Origin: Pseudomonas sp. NKUCC02_KPG
GTDB lineage: Bacteria; Pseudomonadota; Gammaproteobacteria; Pseudomonadales; Pseudomonadaceae
Assembly (NCBI RefSeq): GCF_019345465.1
Contig: NZ_JAHKRC010000006.1
Location: 124,001 to 188,000 of the forward strand
DNA: 64,000 nt
Direction of reading: 5' to 3'
In this document: one piece after another, positions 1-8,863 of the stretch
Numbering within the stretch: position 1 is the first letter of the stretch
Layout of the letters: each line of letters begins with the position of its first letter
The notes under the pieces: generated by a model
Seen by the model: only the letters and a program-made list of their open reading frames with translations
Database searches by the model: none
Told to the model about the DNA's origin: nothing
Made by a program: the position numbers and the translations under genes

Positions 1-1
1 G

Positions 2-1783
2 CCCGGCTACTCCCGGTTGCAGGCCTTCGAGACCCTGAACACCCGTAGCCTGCTCAACGATGAAGATGCCGACAGCAACCCGTTTGACCTGCGCATCAAC
101 GATGCCCAGCGTCAGCAGCTCAATGCCTGCTACCACGGGCTGTACACCCGCGATGAGCGCTTTCGTCAGACCCTGGCACCTCTGCGCATGCATGCCTTGC
201 AGCTCAAGGAACTGGAGCGCGACCATCCTGAAGTGCAAAAGCGCATGGCCGTGACCGAGCTGGCCGCCAAGCGCGATGAAGAACTCTGCGACACCCTGGA
301 AGACTTGTGGTTTGCCGCCGGTGCGTGGCCGATCAAAGGTATCGAGCCCAATCGCGAAACCGTCGAGATCAATGGCTCGCAGTTCCATTGTCACGGTTAC
401 ATTGCCGAGCTGGATGCCTGGGTAGTGCTGGGCTTTGATCCTCGGGAGAATCCGCAGATTTGCCGTCCCGGTGCCCGGCTCAGTGTGCGTGCCGAGTGGG
501 CAGTAAAACGCACTCTGTTTCGAGCTTTCTGCGGTAAGCCATTGATTTGGCTAGATAGCTATGACTCTGCCAAGCGTGTTATCAGTTCAATGGCGGGTGA
601 TGCCAGCGCAGGCCCGGGCTTTGATTACAAGCTCAAGGGTGAGTTGGGTTCAGCGCCGCTGCTCGACAGTTTTGTCGCGGCGGCAAGCTTTATCGAGAAC
701 CTGGGGCTCGACGTGGCGGCGGCGGTGGGCGATATGCGCTTTGCCAAGGAAGACCCGGACCGTTTCTTCTTTGAGGCCTTGAGCCTGTACTGGCGGGCGC
801 TGGAGGATCATCTGCTGGCCCAGACGCCCCCGGTCATGACTTACAACCGCATGTTCTCCCTGTTTGGCGAAAATACCCCGCAGAATTTCAAGCTGCTGAG
901 CCATGAGCAACTGCGCCCGCTGTCCCATCTGATGATCGATGAGTTTCAGGACGTCTCGCCGCAGATCGTGTCCTGGTTGCGCGCCAGCTTGCGCGAAATC
1001 CGCAGTCGTGGACCGGCGATGCATGTGGGGCGCGGGACCCAGCGCTCATCGCTGCTGTGTGTCGGGGATGACTGGCAATCGATCTACGGCTGGCGAGGCA
1101 GCTCGCCCAAATACTTCATGGAGTTCAACAAGGAATTCCCGTCGCCCGCGACCACGCGGGTGATGCTCAGCGACAACTTCCGCAGTCATCAGCACATCAT
1201 TGATGCGGCCGAGCATATTGTGCGCGCGGCGCCCTCCATTGCCGGCAAAAAGGCCAAGGCCAGTGGCGAGCCCAAGACGCCAGTTCCGGTCAATGTGCTG
1301 CATCGCGACGATCAGGGGTTGGCAGCGCGCCTGATCGAGCATTACAACGCCGGTGACAGCATCTTGATGTTATATCGAAAAAGTAGCGATAAACTATTGA
1401 TAGAAAAGGATATTCAGTCTGTAGTTAATGTTGATTCAAGGTTGGCGCCTGAGGATCGCAGGCTTAAGCAACTGACCTATCACAGCTCCAAGGGGTTGCA
1501 GGCGGATGCCGTTTTCTTGCTGGGTGACTGCCAGCACCTGACGTCTTCGCCCTACAAGAATCAGGTGTATCGCATGGCTGGCCTGGGCAAGGACGCAGAC
1601 CCTGAGCCTTATGACAGCGCCCAGAAAGACGAAATCCTGCGGCTGGCCTATGTAGGCATCACCCGGGCGGTCAAGCACTGCTATTGGTATCTGGAAAATC
1701 AGGATGCCCAGGGACCGAATGTCCCCAAGGCCTCTGATCGTGTGCCTCAAGGCAAGGCGTTTTTTGAGGATTTGCGGGCGTAA
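2..1783 (+). CDS. SF1 DNA helicase, UvrD/HelD type (5' end outside window)
   Basis: The frame is open from the first bases, so the start and the Walker A region lie upstream of the window. Helicase motifs visible in order are DEFQDVS (motif II), LLCVGDDWQSIYGWRGS (motif III), SDNFRSH (motif IV), LTYHSSKGLQADAVFLL (motif V) and YVGITRA (motif VI). These belong to the UvrD-like superfamily 1 helicases, ATP-driven DNA translocases of repair or stress response. GDDWQ is typical of the helicase IV (HelD) branch. The N-terminal part visible here looks like a helical insertion rich in charged residues. The C-terminus is complete (TAA stop). The exact subfamily cannot be fixed without the missing part. 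Confidence 0.9.
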   Translation, partial: PGYSRLQAFETLNTRSLLNDEDADSNPFDLRINDAQRQQLNACYHGLYTRDERFRQTLAPLRMHALQLKELERDHPEVQKRMAVTELAAKRDEELCDTLEDLWFAAGAWPIKGIEPNRETVEINGSQFHCHGYIAELDAWVVLGFDPRENPQICRPGARLSVRAEWAVKRTLFRAFCGKPLIWLDSYDSAKRVISSMAGDASAGPGFDYKLKGELGSAPLLDSFVAAASFIENLGLDVAAAVGDMRFAKEDPDRFFFEALSLYWRALEDHLLAQTPPVMTYNRMFSLFGENTPQNFKLLSHEQLRPLSHLMIDEFQDVSPQIVSWLRASLREIRSRGPAMHVGRGTQRSSLLCVGDDWQSIYGWRGSSPKYFMEFNKEFPSPATTRVMLSDNFRSHQHIIDAAEHIVRAAPSIAGKKAKASGEPKTPVPVNVLHRDDQGLAARLIEHYNAGDSILMLYRKSSDKLLIEKDIQSVVNVDSRLAPEDRRLKQLTYHSSKGLQADAVFLLGDCQHLTSSPYKNQVYRMAGLGKDADPEPYDSAQKDEILRLAYVGITRAVKHCYWYLENQDAQGPNVPKASDRVPQGKAFFEDLRA

Positions 1784-1819
1784 TCTTCAGCAAACGTCGA
1801 AACGGCAAGGCCGTCCATC

Positions 1820-1840
1820 TGCCATCCGCCCTGGATGGCA
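1820..1840 (+). terminator. Hairpin after helicase gene
   Basis: An 8-bp perfect inverted repeat, TGCCATCC-gccct-GGATGGCA, lies 37 bases after the helicase stop. No T-run follows, so it may stabilise the mRNA 3' end rather than act as a Rho-independent terminator. Confidence 0.35.
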
Positions 1841-1995
1841 TCACCGCACTCGAATGACTGCACTTGAATGAGTAGGGCTCAGCAACATCGAGCCCACGAT
1901 TCTGCGTGTCCGCAGTTCCGGGTCCTTCGACCGTTGTCTTGTGTGCGATGCCATCCGAAAACATCAAGTGACTGAGTGTGCCTGGTGTGGGGCTG

Positions 1996-2066
1996 TGTTA
2001 TTTGGCAATGTTAAAAAATGTTAGATGAAAAAATAACTTCACATAATCTGATCATTGGTGGATTAT
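1996..2066. promoter_or_regulatory. Candidate DeoR-type operator/promoter region of the tetronate operon
   Basis: This is part of the gene-free stretch 1784-2117. TGTTA occurs three times (1996, 2009, 2019), the last two as direct 10-bp repeats within AATGTTA. Further on, ATAATC (2043-2048) and GATTAT (2061-2066) form an inverted repeat. DeoR-family regulators often bind direct repeats, and a DeoR gene lies at the far end of this operon, so this is a reasonable operator candidate. That is inference only. Confidence 0.3.
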
Positions 2067-2117
2067 CTGCTCAATCCGCATGACAACCTGAAAACAACAT
2101 AAAACAGGATTGCGACG

Positions 2118-2276
2118 ATGTTCGAGACTACGCCCAGCCGCCTTGTCGCCACTTCTTCTGTGGCTGGCACCGCCATCACCATCGATCCAGTCTTTCCCCT
2201 CTCTGCACACGTGGACAATGCCCTGCGCCTTTACGGTCAGGCCGTGCCCGCAGCTTTTCTCTGGAGTACCCCATGA
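2118..2276 (+). CDS. Short ORF (52 aa) translationally coupled to ltnD
   Basis: ATG at 2118 with an upstream CAGGA about nine bases away opens a 52-residue frame starting MFETTPSRLV and ending ...FLWSTP. Its TGA overlaps the ltnD ATG in an ATGA junction (2273-2276). No domain is recognised. It may be a leader peptide coupling translation to ltnD, or a chance frame. The sequence before it (CTGAAAACAACATAAAACAG) resembles that before the second short ORF at 5214, which supports a common regulatory design. Confidence 0.4.
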   Translation: MFETTPSRLVATSSVAGTAITIDPVFPLSAHVDNALRLYGQAVPAAFLWSTP

Positions 2277-3178
2277 ATAACAAGAATGTCGGCGTAATCG
2301 GTCTGGGCGCGATGGGACTGGGCATTGCCCGTTCGCTGTTGCGCAGCGGCTTCAACGTGCATGCCTGTGACGTGCGCGAAGCCGTCACCACGCAATTTGC
2401 CAGCGAAGGCGGTGTGGCCTGCACTTCACCGGCTCACATGGCCGGTGAGTGTGATGTGATCATCACCGTTGTGGTGAATGCCGAGCAGACCGAAACCGTG
2501 TTGTTCGGTGAAGGTGGCGCCGTGGCTGCATTGCGCCCGGGGAGTCTGGTGATTGGCTGTGCCACTGTCGCGCCGACCTACGCAGTGGAACTGGGGCAAC
2601 GCCTGGATGAGAAAGGCTTGCTCTACTTGGATGCGCCGATCTCCGGTGGCGCCGCCAAGGCTGCGGCGGGCGAGATGACCATGATGACGTCCGGCCCGGC
2701 TCCGGCCTACGCCAGGGCCGATGCGATCCTGGCGGGCATGGCCGGTAAGGTCTATCGCCTGGGTGATGTTCATGGCCTGGGTTCCAAGGTCAAAATCATC
2801 AATCAATTGCTGGCCGGCGTGCACATCGCCGCTTCCGCAGAGGCGATGGCCCTTGGGTTGCGCGAAGGGGTGGATGCCGATGCGCTGTATGAAGTGATCA
2901 CCCACAGCGCCGGTAATTCGTGGATGTTCGAAAACCGCGTACCGCACATTCTCAAGGCGGACTACACGCCTTTGTCCGCCGTCGATATTTTCGTCAAGGA
3001 TCTGGGCCTGGTTCTCGATACCGCGCGGGCCAGCAAGTTTCCGCTGCCGTTATCGGCAACGGCACATCAGATGTTCATGCAAGCTTCCAGCGCGGGTTTT
3101 GGCCGCGAGGATGACTCGGCCGTGATCAAGATCTTCCCGGGCATTGAGCTTCCGAAAGCCAAACCTGAATCCGTTTGA
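2273..3178 (+). CDS. ltnD: L-threonate dehydrogenase (NAD-dependent)
   Basis: This is a 301-residue member of the beta-hydroxyacid (3-hydroxyisobutyrate) dehydrogenase family. It has an N-terminal Rossmann motif, VGVIGLGAMGLGIA, a substrate-binding signature, LDAPISGGAAKA, and the catalytic lysine region KIINQLLAG. In characterised pathways LtnD oxidises L-threonate to 2-oxo-tetronate, the first step of threonate breakdown. The identity rests on context: it is followed directly by otnK, otnC, a GntP-type permease and otnI. The ATG has TGGAG seven bases upstream. Its start overlaps the stop of the preceding short ORF. An alternative label would be a related tetronate or glycerate dehydrogenase. 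Confidence 0.9.
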   Translation: MNNKNVGVIGLGAMGLGIARSLLRSGFNVHACDVREAVTTQFASEGGVACTSPAHMAGECDVIITVVVNAEQTETVLFGEGGAVAALRPGSLVIGCATVAPTYAVELGQRLDEKGLLYLDAPISGGAAKAAAGEMTMMTSGPAPAYARADAILAGMAGKVYRLGDVHGLGSKVKIINQLLAGVHIAASAEAMALGLREGVDADALYEVITHSAGNSWMFENRVPHILKADYTPLSAVDIFVKDLGLVLDTARASKFPLPLSATAHQMFMQASSAGFGREDDSAVIKIFPGIELPKAKPESV

Positions 3179-3188
3179 GGGCCGCGTC

Positions 3189-4481
3189 ATGACTACTTCC
3201 ATCGCCCGCCCGTTGCTGGGGTGCATCGCCGATGACTTCACTGGCGCCACGGATCTGGCCAATATGCTGGTACGCGGTGGCATGCGCACGGTGCAAAGCA
3301 TTGGCATTCCCGGTAGCGAAGTCGCCGCCGGGCTCGACGCCGACGCCATTGTGATCGCACTGAAATCCCGCACCATGCCGACCCAAGACGCTGTCGCAGA
3401 ATCCCTGGCGGCGTTGAACTGGTTGCGAGAGCAAGGTTGCGAGCAGATTTTCTTCAAGTATTGCTCCACGTTCGACTCCACAGCCGCCGGGAACATCGGC
3501 CAGGTCTGCGAAGCATTGCTCGAGGCGCTGGGCAGTGATTTCACCCTGGCCTGTCCGGCATTCCCGGAGAACGGGCGAACCATCTTTCGTGGCCACTTGT
3601 TTGTGCAGGATCAACTGCTCAGTGAGTCGGGGATGCAGCACCATCCGCTGACGCCCATGACCGATGCCAATCTGGTACGTGTCCTGCAATCCCAGACCAC
3701 CCTGAAGGTCGGGTTGCTGCGCTACGACAGCATTGCACTGGGCGCTGAACACGTACGCGGAAAAATCGCCGAATTGCGGGCGCAAGGTATTGGCATGGCC
3801 ATCGCCGATGCATTGAGCGATGAGGACCTTTACACCCTGGGCACGGCCTGTGCCGACCTGCCTCTGCTGACCGGTGGTTCGGGTCTGGCGCTGGGGCTGC
3901 CGGAAAACTTCCGTCGCGCAGGCAAGCTGAGGCAGCTGGATGCGTCGTCCTTGCCCACGGTTTCGGGAGGGGAAGTGGTCCTGGCGGGGAGTGCCTCTGT
4001 CGCGACCAATGGGCAAGTTGCTGCGTGGCTTGAGTCTGGCCGACCGGCCTTGCGCATTGACCCGTTGGCCCTGGCAGCCGGAGAGCCGGTTGTTGCCCAG
4101 GCACTGGCTTTCGCCAGGGAACACGGGCAGACCGTATTGATCTATGCCACCAGCTCGCCGGACGAGGTCAAGTCGGTGCAACAGCAACTGGGTGTCGAGC
4201 AGGCTGGCAGCCTGGTAGAGCGCGCCTTTGGCGACATTGCCAAAGGTCTGCTGAGTACTGGCGTGCGTCGCTTCGTGATCGCAGGCGGTGAAACCTCGGG
4301 CGCGGTGGTGCAGGCGTTGGGGGTGCAACTGTTGCAGATCGGGGCGCAGATCGATCCGGGCGTGCCTGCCACGGTCAGCAGCACCGATGAGCCTTTGGCG
4401 CTTGCGCTCAAGTCAGGCAATTTTGGTTGCCGGGAATTTTTCGACAAGGCTTTGAAGCAACTGGCCGGAGGTGCGCAATGA
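3189..4481 (+). CDS. otnK: 3-oxo-tetronate kinase (DUF1537/four-carbon acid sugar kinase)
   Basis: A 430-residue four-carbon acid sugar kinase. The N-terminal domain begins LGCIADDFTGATDLANML, the nucleotide-binding signature of the family, and the C-terminal domain contains FVIAGGETSGAVV. OtnK phosphorylates 3-oxo-tetronate at C4. The ATG at 3189 lies 10 bases after the ltnD stop. An upstream in-frame start within ltnD is less likely because it lacks family similarity. Its stop overlaps the otnC start (ATGA), indicating translational coupling. Confidence 0.92.
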   Translation: MTTSIARPLLGCIADDFTGATDLANMLVRGGMRTVQSIGIPGSEVAAGLDADAIVIALKSRTMPTQDAVAESLAALNWLREQGCEQIFFKYCSTFDSTAAGNIGQVCEALLEALGSDFTLACPAFPENGRTIFRGHLFVQDQLLSESGMQHHPLTPMTDANLVRVLQSQTTLKVGLLRYDSIALGAEHVRGKIAELRAQGIGMAIADALSDEDLYTLGTACADLPLLTGGSGLALGLPENFRRAGKLRQLDASSLPTVSGGEVVLAGSASVATNGQVAAWLESGRPALRIDPLALAAGEPVVAQALAFAREHGQTVLIYATSSPDEVKSVQQQLGVEQAGSLVERAFGDIAKGLLSTGVRRFVIAGGETSGAVVQALGVQLLQIGAQIDPGVPATVSSTDEPLALALKSGNFGCREFFDKALKQLAGGAQ

Positions 4482-5116
4482 GTCGCGAAGCCGCATTGCG
4501 CGAGGAAATTTGCGACGTGGGTCGCAGCCTGTATCAGCGCGGCTACACCGTGGGCAGCGCTGGCAATATCAGCGCCCGTCTTGACGATGGGTGGCTGATT
4601 ACCCCCACCGATGCCTGCCTGGGTCGTCTTGATCCAGCGGCCATCGCCAAGGTCAACCTCGCGGGAGAGTGGGTGTCCGGTGACAAGCCGTCGAAAACCC
4701 TGGCCCTGCATCGTCAGGTCTATGACCGCAATCCAGGCGTCGGTGGTGTGGTGCATACCCATTCCACCCATCTGGTGGCATTAACCCTGGCCGGGGTATG
4801 GCAACCGGATGACATTCTGCCGCCGTTGACGCCTTACCAGGTGATGAAGGTCGGGCACATCCCATTGATCGGTTATCAACGGCCGGGCTCCCCAAAGGTG
4901 GCCGAGCAAGTCGCGCAACTCGCCAACAGCGTGCGGGGCGTGATGCTCGAACGGCTCGGCCCGGTGGTCTGGGAGAGCTCCGTATCCAAGGCCAGTTATG
5001 CCCTGGAGGAGCTCGAGGAAACGGCACGACTGTGGCTGATGAGCGACCCGCGTCCGCAGCCGCTGGATCAACTCGCCCTGGATGAATTGCGAGAAGCGTT
5101 CAACGTTCACTGGTAG
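4478..5116 (+). CDS. otnC: 3-oxo-tetronate 4-phosphate decarboxylase (class II aldolase)
   Basis: A 212-residue class II aldolase/adducin family protein. GSAGNISARLDDGWLITPTD is the phosphate-binding N-terminal signature and VVHTHSTHLVALT carries the metal-binding His-x-His. In the known pathway OtnC decarboxylates 3-oxo-tetronate 4-phosphate to dihydroxyacetone phosphate. ATG at 4478 overlaps the otnK stop by ATGA and follows GGAGG at a good distance. Length is normal for the family. Confidence 0.92.
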   Translation: MSREAALREEICDVGRSLYQRGYTVGSAGNISARLDDGWLITPTDACLGRLDPAAIAKVNLAGEWVSGDKPSKTLALHRQVYDRNPGVGGVVHTHSTHLVALTLAGVWQPDDILPPLTPYQVMKVGHIPLIGYQRPGSPKVAEQVAQLANSVRGVMLERLGPVVWESSVSKASYALEELEETARLWLMSDPRPQPLDQLALDELREAFNVHW

Positions 5117-5189
5117 GGCCGATACACCGCTAATGCAGGCTATGCCCGGGAGCAGCAGTGCTACTCCTGTGGGGAGCGGCTTGCCTGAA

Positions 5190-5200
5190 AACAATAACAA
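5190..5200 (+). promoter_or_regulatory. Crc/Hfq-type A-rich motif (catabolite control)
   Basis: AACAATAACAA contains two overlapping AANAANAA octamers (5190-5197 and 5193-5200), the catabolite activity motif that Hfq and Crc bind in Pseudomonas mRNAs. It lies just before the ribosome-binding site of the short ORF at 5214, which is coupled to the permease gene. Binding here would repress uptake when preferred carbon sources are present. The motif match is visible; the regulation is inferred. Confidence 0.6.
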
Positions 5201-5213
5201 CAGGACTGACCTC

Positions 5214-5294
5214 ATGGCATACGATCACCGTATCACTCATGTTTTAAGTGGCATTCGCCCACCCTTCGTTCAACCTGGAGCGCGGCAGTCATGA
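5214..5294 (+). CDS. Short leader ORF (26 aa) coupled to the permease gene
   Basis: ATG at 5214 with CAGGA upstream gives a 26-residue peptide beginning MAYDHRITHVLSGIRPPF. Its TGA overlaps the permease ATG (5291-5294, ATGA). The frame could extend upstream (another ATG at 5133), but the A-rich motif and ribosome-binding site favour 5214. It may be a leader peptide through which Crc/Hfq control is passed to the permease by translational coupling. Confidence 0.45.
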   Translation: MAYDHRITHVLSGIRPPFVQPGARQS

Positions 5295-6751
5295 GCCCGT
5301 TCATTCTGATGTTGACTGCCGGAGCCGGGATCGCGCTGTTGCTGTTCCTGGTGCTCAAGTACAAGTTTCAACCTTTCGTGGCCCTGATGCTGGTCAGCAT
5401 TCTGGTGGCATTGGTGGCCGGGGTGAAACCGGCGGATCTGGTGGCAACCATCGAAGGCGGCATGGGCAAGACCCTTGGTCACATTGCGATCATCATCGCG
5501 CTGGGCGCAATGATCGGACGGATCATCGAGCTTTCCGGCGGTGCCGAGGCACTGGCCAAGACGTTGATGGAGCGCTTCGGCAACCGTCGCACGCCGTTGG
5601 CGCTGACGGTTGCCGGTTTTATCATTGGTGTACCGGTGTTCTTCGAGGTCGGGGTGATCATTCTGATGCCGCTGGCTTACGGAGTGGCGCGCAGAGCTCG
5701 TAAACCGCTGTTGGTGTTTGCGTTGCCGATGTGCGCGGCGCTGCTCACCGTGCATGCTTTTTTGCCACCCCATCCGGGCGCTGTCGCGGCGGCAAGTCAG
5801 CTGGGGGCTGACCTCGGTCGTGTGCTGATGTTCGGCCTGCCGATCACGGCCTTCCTGTGCTACGTCGGCTACCGGGTGGCCGGGCGCATGACGCGCCGCT
5901 TCTACCCGATGAGCGATGACATTCGCGCTGAAGTCTATGGCCCGCATGTGACCAACGAAGACTTGGCGGCATGGACCAATGGCCAGTCAACCGACACGGT
6001 AAAAGCGGCTGTCGCCGAGACCCACATGGGGCTGGAGGAATCCACCAGCAGTATCGTCTCCAGGCTGCCGCCGGCACCGCCGCCCGGCTTTGCACTGATT
6101 TCAGGCCTGATCCTGTTTCCCATCGTGCTGATCCTGCTGGGCACTCTGGCTAACTCGTTGCTGCCCCCGGAATCGACCTTGCGCGGGATCATGACCGTGC
6201 TCGGCGCACCGCTGGTGGCGCTGTTGCTGGACACCTTGCTGTGTGCCTGGCTGCTCGGCTCGCGCCGTGGCTGGAGCCGCACCCAGGTTTCTGATGTCAT
6301 CGGTTCGGCCCTGCCCGGCGTGGCCATGGTCATCCTGATTGCCGGTGCAGGGGGTGTATTCGGCAAGGTGCTGGTCGACACCGGGATCGGCGCGGTGGTC
6401 TCCGACATGTTGCGTACCACAGGGTTGCCCGTGCTGGCCCTGGGGTTCCTACTGACCATGTTGCTGCGTGCGGTACAAGGTTCGACCACTGTGGCGCTGG
6501 TGACTACCGCAGGTATCATCAGCCCGCTGATCGTCACCCTTGACCTGACGCCCAACCACATGGCGCTGCTGTGCCTGGCCATGGGCGGTGGCGGGTTGGC
6601 CATGTCGCACATCAACGACGCGGGCTACTGGATTTTCACGAAACTGGCCGGGCTCAACGTCGCGGACGGTTTGCGCACCTGGACCGTGATCACGACGTTG
6701 CTGGGCACGCTCGGCTTCTTGATCACGCTGGTGATCTGGCCATTTGTCTGA
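5291..6751 (+). CDS. GntP-family permease, probably for tetronates (threonate/erythronate)
   Basis: A 486-residue, highly hydrophobic protein with about a dozen membrane segments. It shows GntP-family features: an N-terminal MLTAGAGIALLLFLVLKYKF, PHPGAVAAASQLGADLG near the middle, and VQGSTTVALVTTAGII in the C-terminal half. GntP proteins are inner-membrane proton symporters for gluconate and related sugar acids. Its place inside the ltn/otn operon indicates that the substrate is a four-carbon sugar acid rather than gluconate. The central hydrophilic loop (about residues 205-260) is typical of the family. Confidence 0.88.
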   Translation: MSPFILMLTAGAGIALLLFLVLKYKFQPFVALMLVSILVALVAGVKPADLVATIEGGMGKTLGHIAIIIALGAMIGRIIELSGGAEALAKTLMERFGNRRTPLALTVAGFIIGVPVFFEVGVIILMPLAYGVARRARKPLLVFALPMCAALLTVHAFLPPHPGAVAAASQLGADLGRVLMFGLPITAFLCYVGYRVAGRMTRRFYPMSDDIRAEVYGPHVTNEDLAAWTNGQSTDTVKAAVAETHMGLEESTSSIVSRLPPAPPPGFALISGLILFPIVLILLGTLANSLLPPESTLRGIMTVLGAPLVALLLDTLLCAWLLGSRRGWSRTQVSDVIGSALPGVAMVILIAGAGGVFGKVLVDTGIGAVVSDMLRTTGLPVLALGFLLTMLLRAVQGSTTVALVTTAGIISPLIVTLDLTPNHMALLCLAMGGGGLAMSHINDAGYWIFTKLAGLNVADGLRTWTVITTLLGTLGFLITLVIWPFV

Positions 6752-6772
6752 CCCATTTCCCAAGGAGTTAAC

Positions 6773-7555
6773 ATGCCTCGTTTTGCTGCCAACCTCAGCA
6801 TGCTGTACCCGGAGCACGCTTTTCTGGATCGTTTCGCCGCGGCGGCGGCCGATGGTTTTGAAGCGGTGGAGTATCTGTTTCCTTACGACTACAGCGCCCA
6901 GGAACTCAAGCAGCGCCTGAGCGACAACGGCCTGGTCCAGGCCCTGTTCAACGCGCCGCCCGGAGACTGGGCGGCGGGAGAGCGGGGCATTGCAACCTTG
7001 CCGGGCCGCGAGCATGAGTTTCGCTCGGGCTTCGACCGCGCGCTGGAGTACGCCGCAGTCCTGGGCAACAGCCGTATCCATGTGATGGCGGGGTTGCTGC
7101 CTTCGCCAGCCGAGCGTGCACGCCACCATGGCGTGTACCTGGAAAACCTCTCGTACGCGACGGCTCAAGCGAGCCAGGCGGGCATCACCGTGTTGCTGGA
7201 GCCGATCAATACGCGAGACATGCCCGGGTTTTTCCTCAACCGCCAGGATCAGGCCCACGCCATTTGCAAGGAGGTGGGCGCGGCCAATCTCAAGGTTCAG
7301 TTCGACTGCTATCACTGCCAGATAGTGGAAGGGGACCTGGCCACCAAGCTTCGTCGCGACTTTGACGGGATCGGTCACATTCAGATTGCAGGTGTGCCTG
7401 ATCGTCATGAGCCCGATTTGGGGGAGCTCAATTACCCGTTCCTGTTCGACCTGATGGACGAGTTGGGCTATGACGGCTGGGTCGGCTGCGAGTACCGCCC
7501 CAAGGGAGACACTTCGGCGGGGCTGCAGTGGTTACGGGAGTGGAGGGCACGCTGA
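6773..7555 (+). CDS. otnI: 2-oxo-tetronate isomerase (hydroxypyruvate isomerase family)
   Basis: A 260-residue TIM-barrel isomerase. Probable metal ligands are seen in [14 protein letters not shown] (Glu), FDCYHCQ (Asp), HIQIAG (Gln) and GCEYRP (Glu). OtnI converts 2-oxo-tetronate, the LtnD product, into 3-oxo-tetronate for OtnK. It follows the permease by 21 bases with AAGGAG before the ATG. The annotation Hyi (hydroxypyruvate isomerase) is often given to this family, but the operon points to OtnI. Confidence 0.9.
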   Translation: MPRFAANLSMLYPEHAFLDRFAAAAADGFEAVEYLFPYDYSAQELKQRLSDNGLVQALFNAPPGDWAAGERGIATLPGREHEFRSGFDRALEYAAVLGNSRIHVMAGLLPSPAERARHHGVYLENLSYATAQASQAGITVLLEPINTRDMPGFFLNRQDQAHAICKEVGAANLKVQFDCYHCQIVEGDLATKLRRDFDGIGHIQIAGVPDRHEPDLGELNYPFLFDLMDELGYDGWVGCEYRPKGDTSAGLQWLREWRAR

Positions 7556-7585
7556 TCAGGCGTTCACTCAAGTGATTTCTGCCGC

Positions 7586-7685
7586 TGTGGGAGCGGGCTT
7601 GCTCGCGATGATCGTTAACGATGACGCGTATTGACTGAGTCAATGCGCCCCTCTGAAGACCATCGCGAGCAAGCCCGCGCCCACA
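7586..7685. repeat. REP pair (REPIN) between otnI and the DeoR gene
   Basis: Two inverted REP sequences face each other: GGGAGCGGGCTTGCTCGCGA near 7589-7608 and its near reverse complement at 7662-7685. Between them is a second palindrome, TTGACTGAGTCAA. This is a classic REPIN arrangement between convergent genes and may also act as a bidirectional 3' end. Confidence 0.85.
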
Positions 7686-7711
7686 ATTGCAGCCAGTACC
7701 GGCGCTGTTTG

Positions 7712-8533
7712 TCAGGCCGGCTTTTGATCGCCCGGTAACAAGAGTTCGATACCCTGCTTGCGAATCCCGTCGGCTGCCGCGGCCGCAAGGGCATCATCGC
7801 TGATGATGATGTCGAACTGCTCAAGCCCCGCGATCTTGTACATGCTGAACGTGCCGTACTTGGAGCTGCTGGCGATCAGCACCACTTGCGAGGCTGAATG
7901 CATCGCCACCTGCTTGACCTCCACCTTCAACGCCGAAGGGGTGGTAATGCCGCGACGCAAATCCCAGGAGCTGGTGGAAATAAAGGCGACGTCCGTGACT
8001 ATCTGGCGCAAGGTCGCGACGGCCAGGTTGCCGACACAGGAATGGTTGGAGTGATCAAGCTGCCCGCCGGTATGAATGACCGTCACCTGGGGGGCGTCCA
8101 GCAAGGCTTGAACCACGCCAAAATCGTTGGTCACTACGGTCATGCCCGTCAGTGCCTTCACATAGGGCACAATTTCCAGCGTGCTGGTACCGGCATCCAG
8201 GTACACCGTCATGTCGGCATGCAGAAGTCGGGACGCGAGCCTGGCCATGGCTTGCTTTTGCGGCAACTCGACCACTGCCTTGAGCTGATGACTGGGCTCG
8301 CTGTGCAGTTGGCTGGCAATCCGTACACCACCCGTTACCGAATAGGCGCGCCCCTCTTGCTCCAGCAAGGCGATATCGCGGCGTACGGTCATGTGCGAGC
8401 AGTCGAACATCTCCATCAACTGATGGACACTCAGTATCTGGTGCTTGCGCAATTGTCGCAGGATCAGCTCGCGGCGCTGGTCAGGAATCACCGGTGCGGT
8501 GCTTGGGGCTGCGGTGTCCTTTTGGCTGGGCAT
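7712..8533 (-). CDS. DeoR/GlpR-family transcriptional regulator
   Basis: A 273-residue regulator. The N-terminal winged helix spans LILRQLRKHQILSVHQLMEM followed by MTVRRDIALLEQEGRAYSV, the DeoR signature. The C-terminal DeoRC sensor domain, which binds phosphorylated sugars, contains VYLDAGTSTLEIVPY. Start chosen at the ATG (complement of 8533), preceded by GGAG; an upstream TTG is less likely. Convergent to the tetronate operon, it is the obvious candidate regulator, sensing an otn-pathway phosphate intermediate (inference). Confidence 0.88.
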   Translation of the reverse strand: MPSQKDTAAPSTAPVIPDQRRELILRQLRKHQILSVHQLMEMFDCSHMTVRRDIALLEQEGRAYSVTGGVRIASQLHSEPSHQLKAVVELPQKQAMARLASRLLHADMTVYLDAGTSTLEIVPYVKALTGMTVVTNDFGVVQALLDAPQVTVIHTGGQLDHSNHSCVGNLAVATLRQIVTDVAFISTSSWDLRRGITTPSALKVEVKQVAMHSASQVVLIASSSKYGTFSMYKIAGLEQFDIIISDDALAAAAADGIRKQGIELLLPGDQKPA

Positions 8534-8863
8534 TCGGTGCTCCAAGGGGGTAGGGCTGCGTGTTTCGCATGTGCGTGCATAGTAGCGAATCCGCTGCCTG
8601 ATCAGTAGTGCCAGGGCTCAATGAAGGTGTGGATTTTCAGGGAGATAATGACGAATCAAGGACATGGTTTTTATCCTCCAGGCCGGGAAAATTGCTCCGG
8701 ATGGCTCGACGGTCAAGAATGCCTGTCAGTGATTGTTGCAACGTTTCAGGCAAAAGTGGCCACTACGTTTCAGTACGTATAGATACACTGCGCGGGTCAC
8801 CAATTCGCGACAGGCCTGTTTAATGAGTGATGTCCGTAAAACAAAAAAGTGAAGGAACTTCTT

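Noticed and set aside
3126..4328. A 400-codon minus-strand frame opposite otnK
   Set aside because: The otnK frame has full family similarity; the antisense frame has none.
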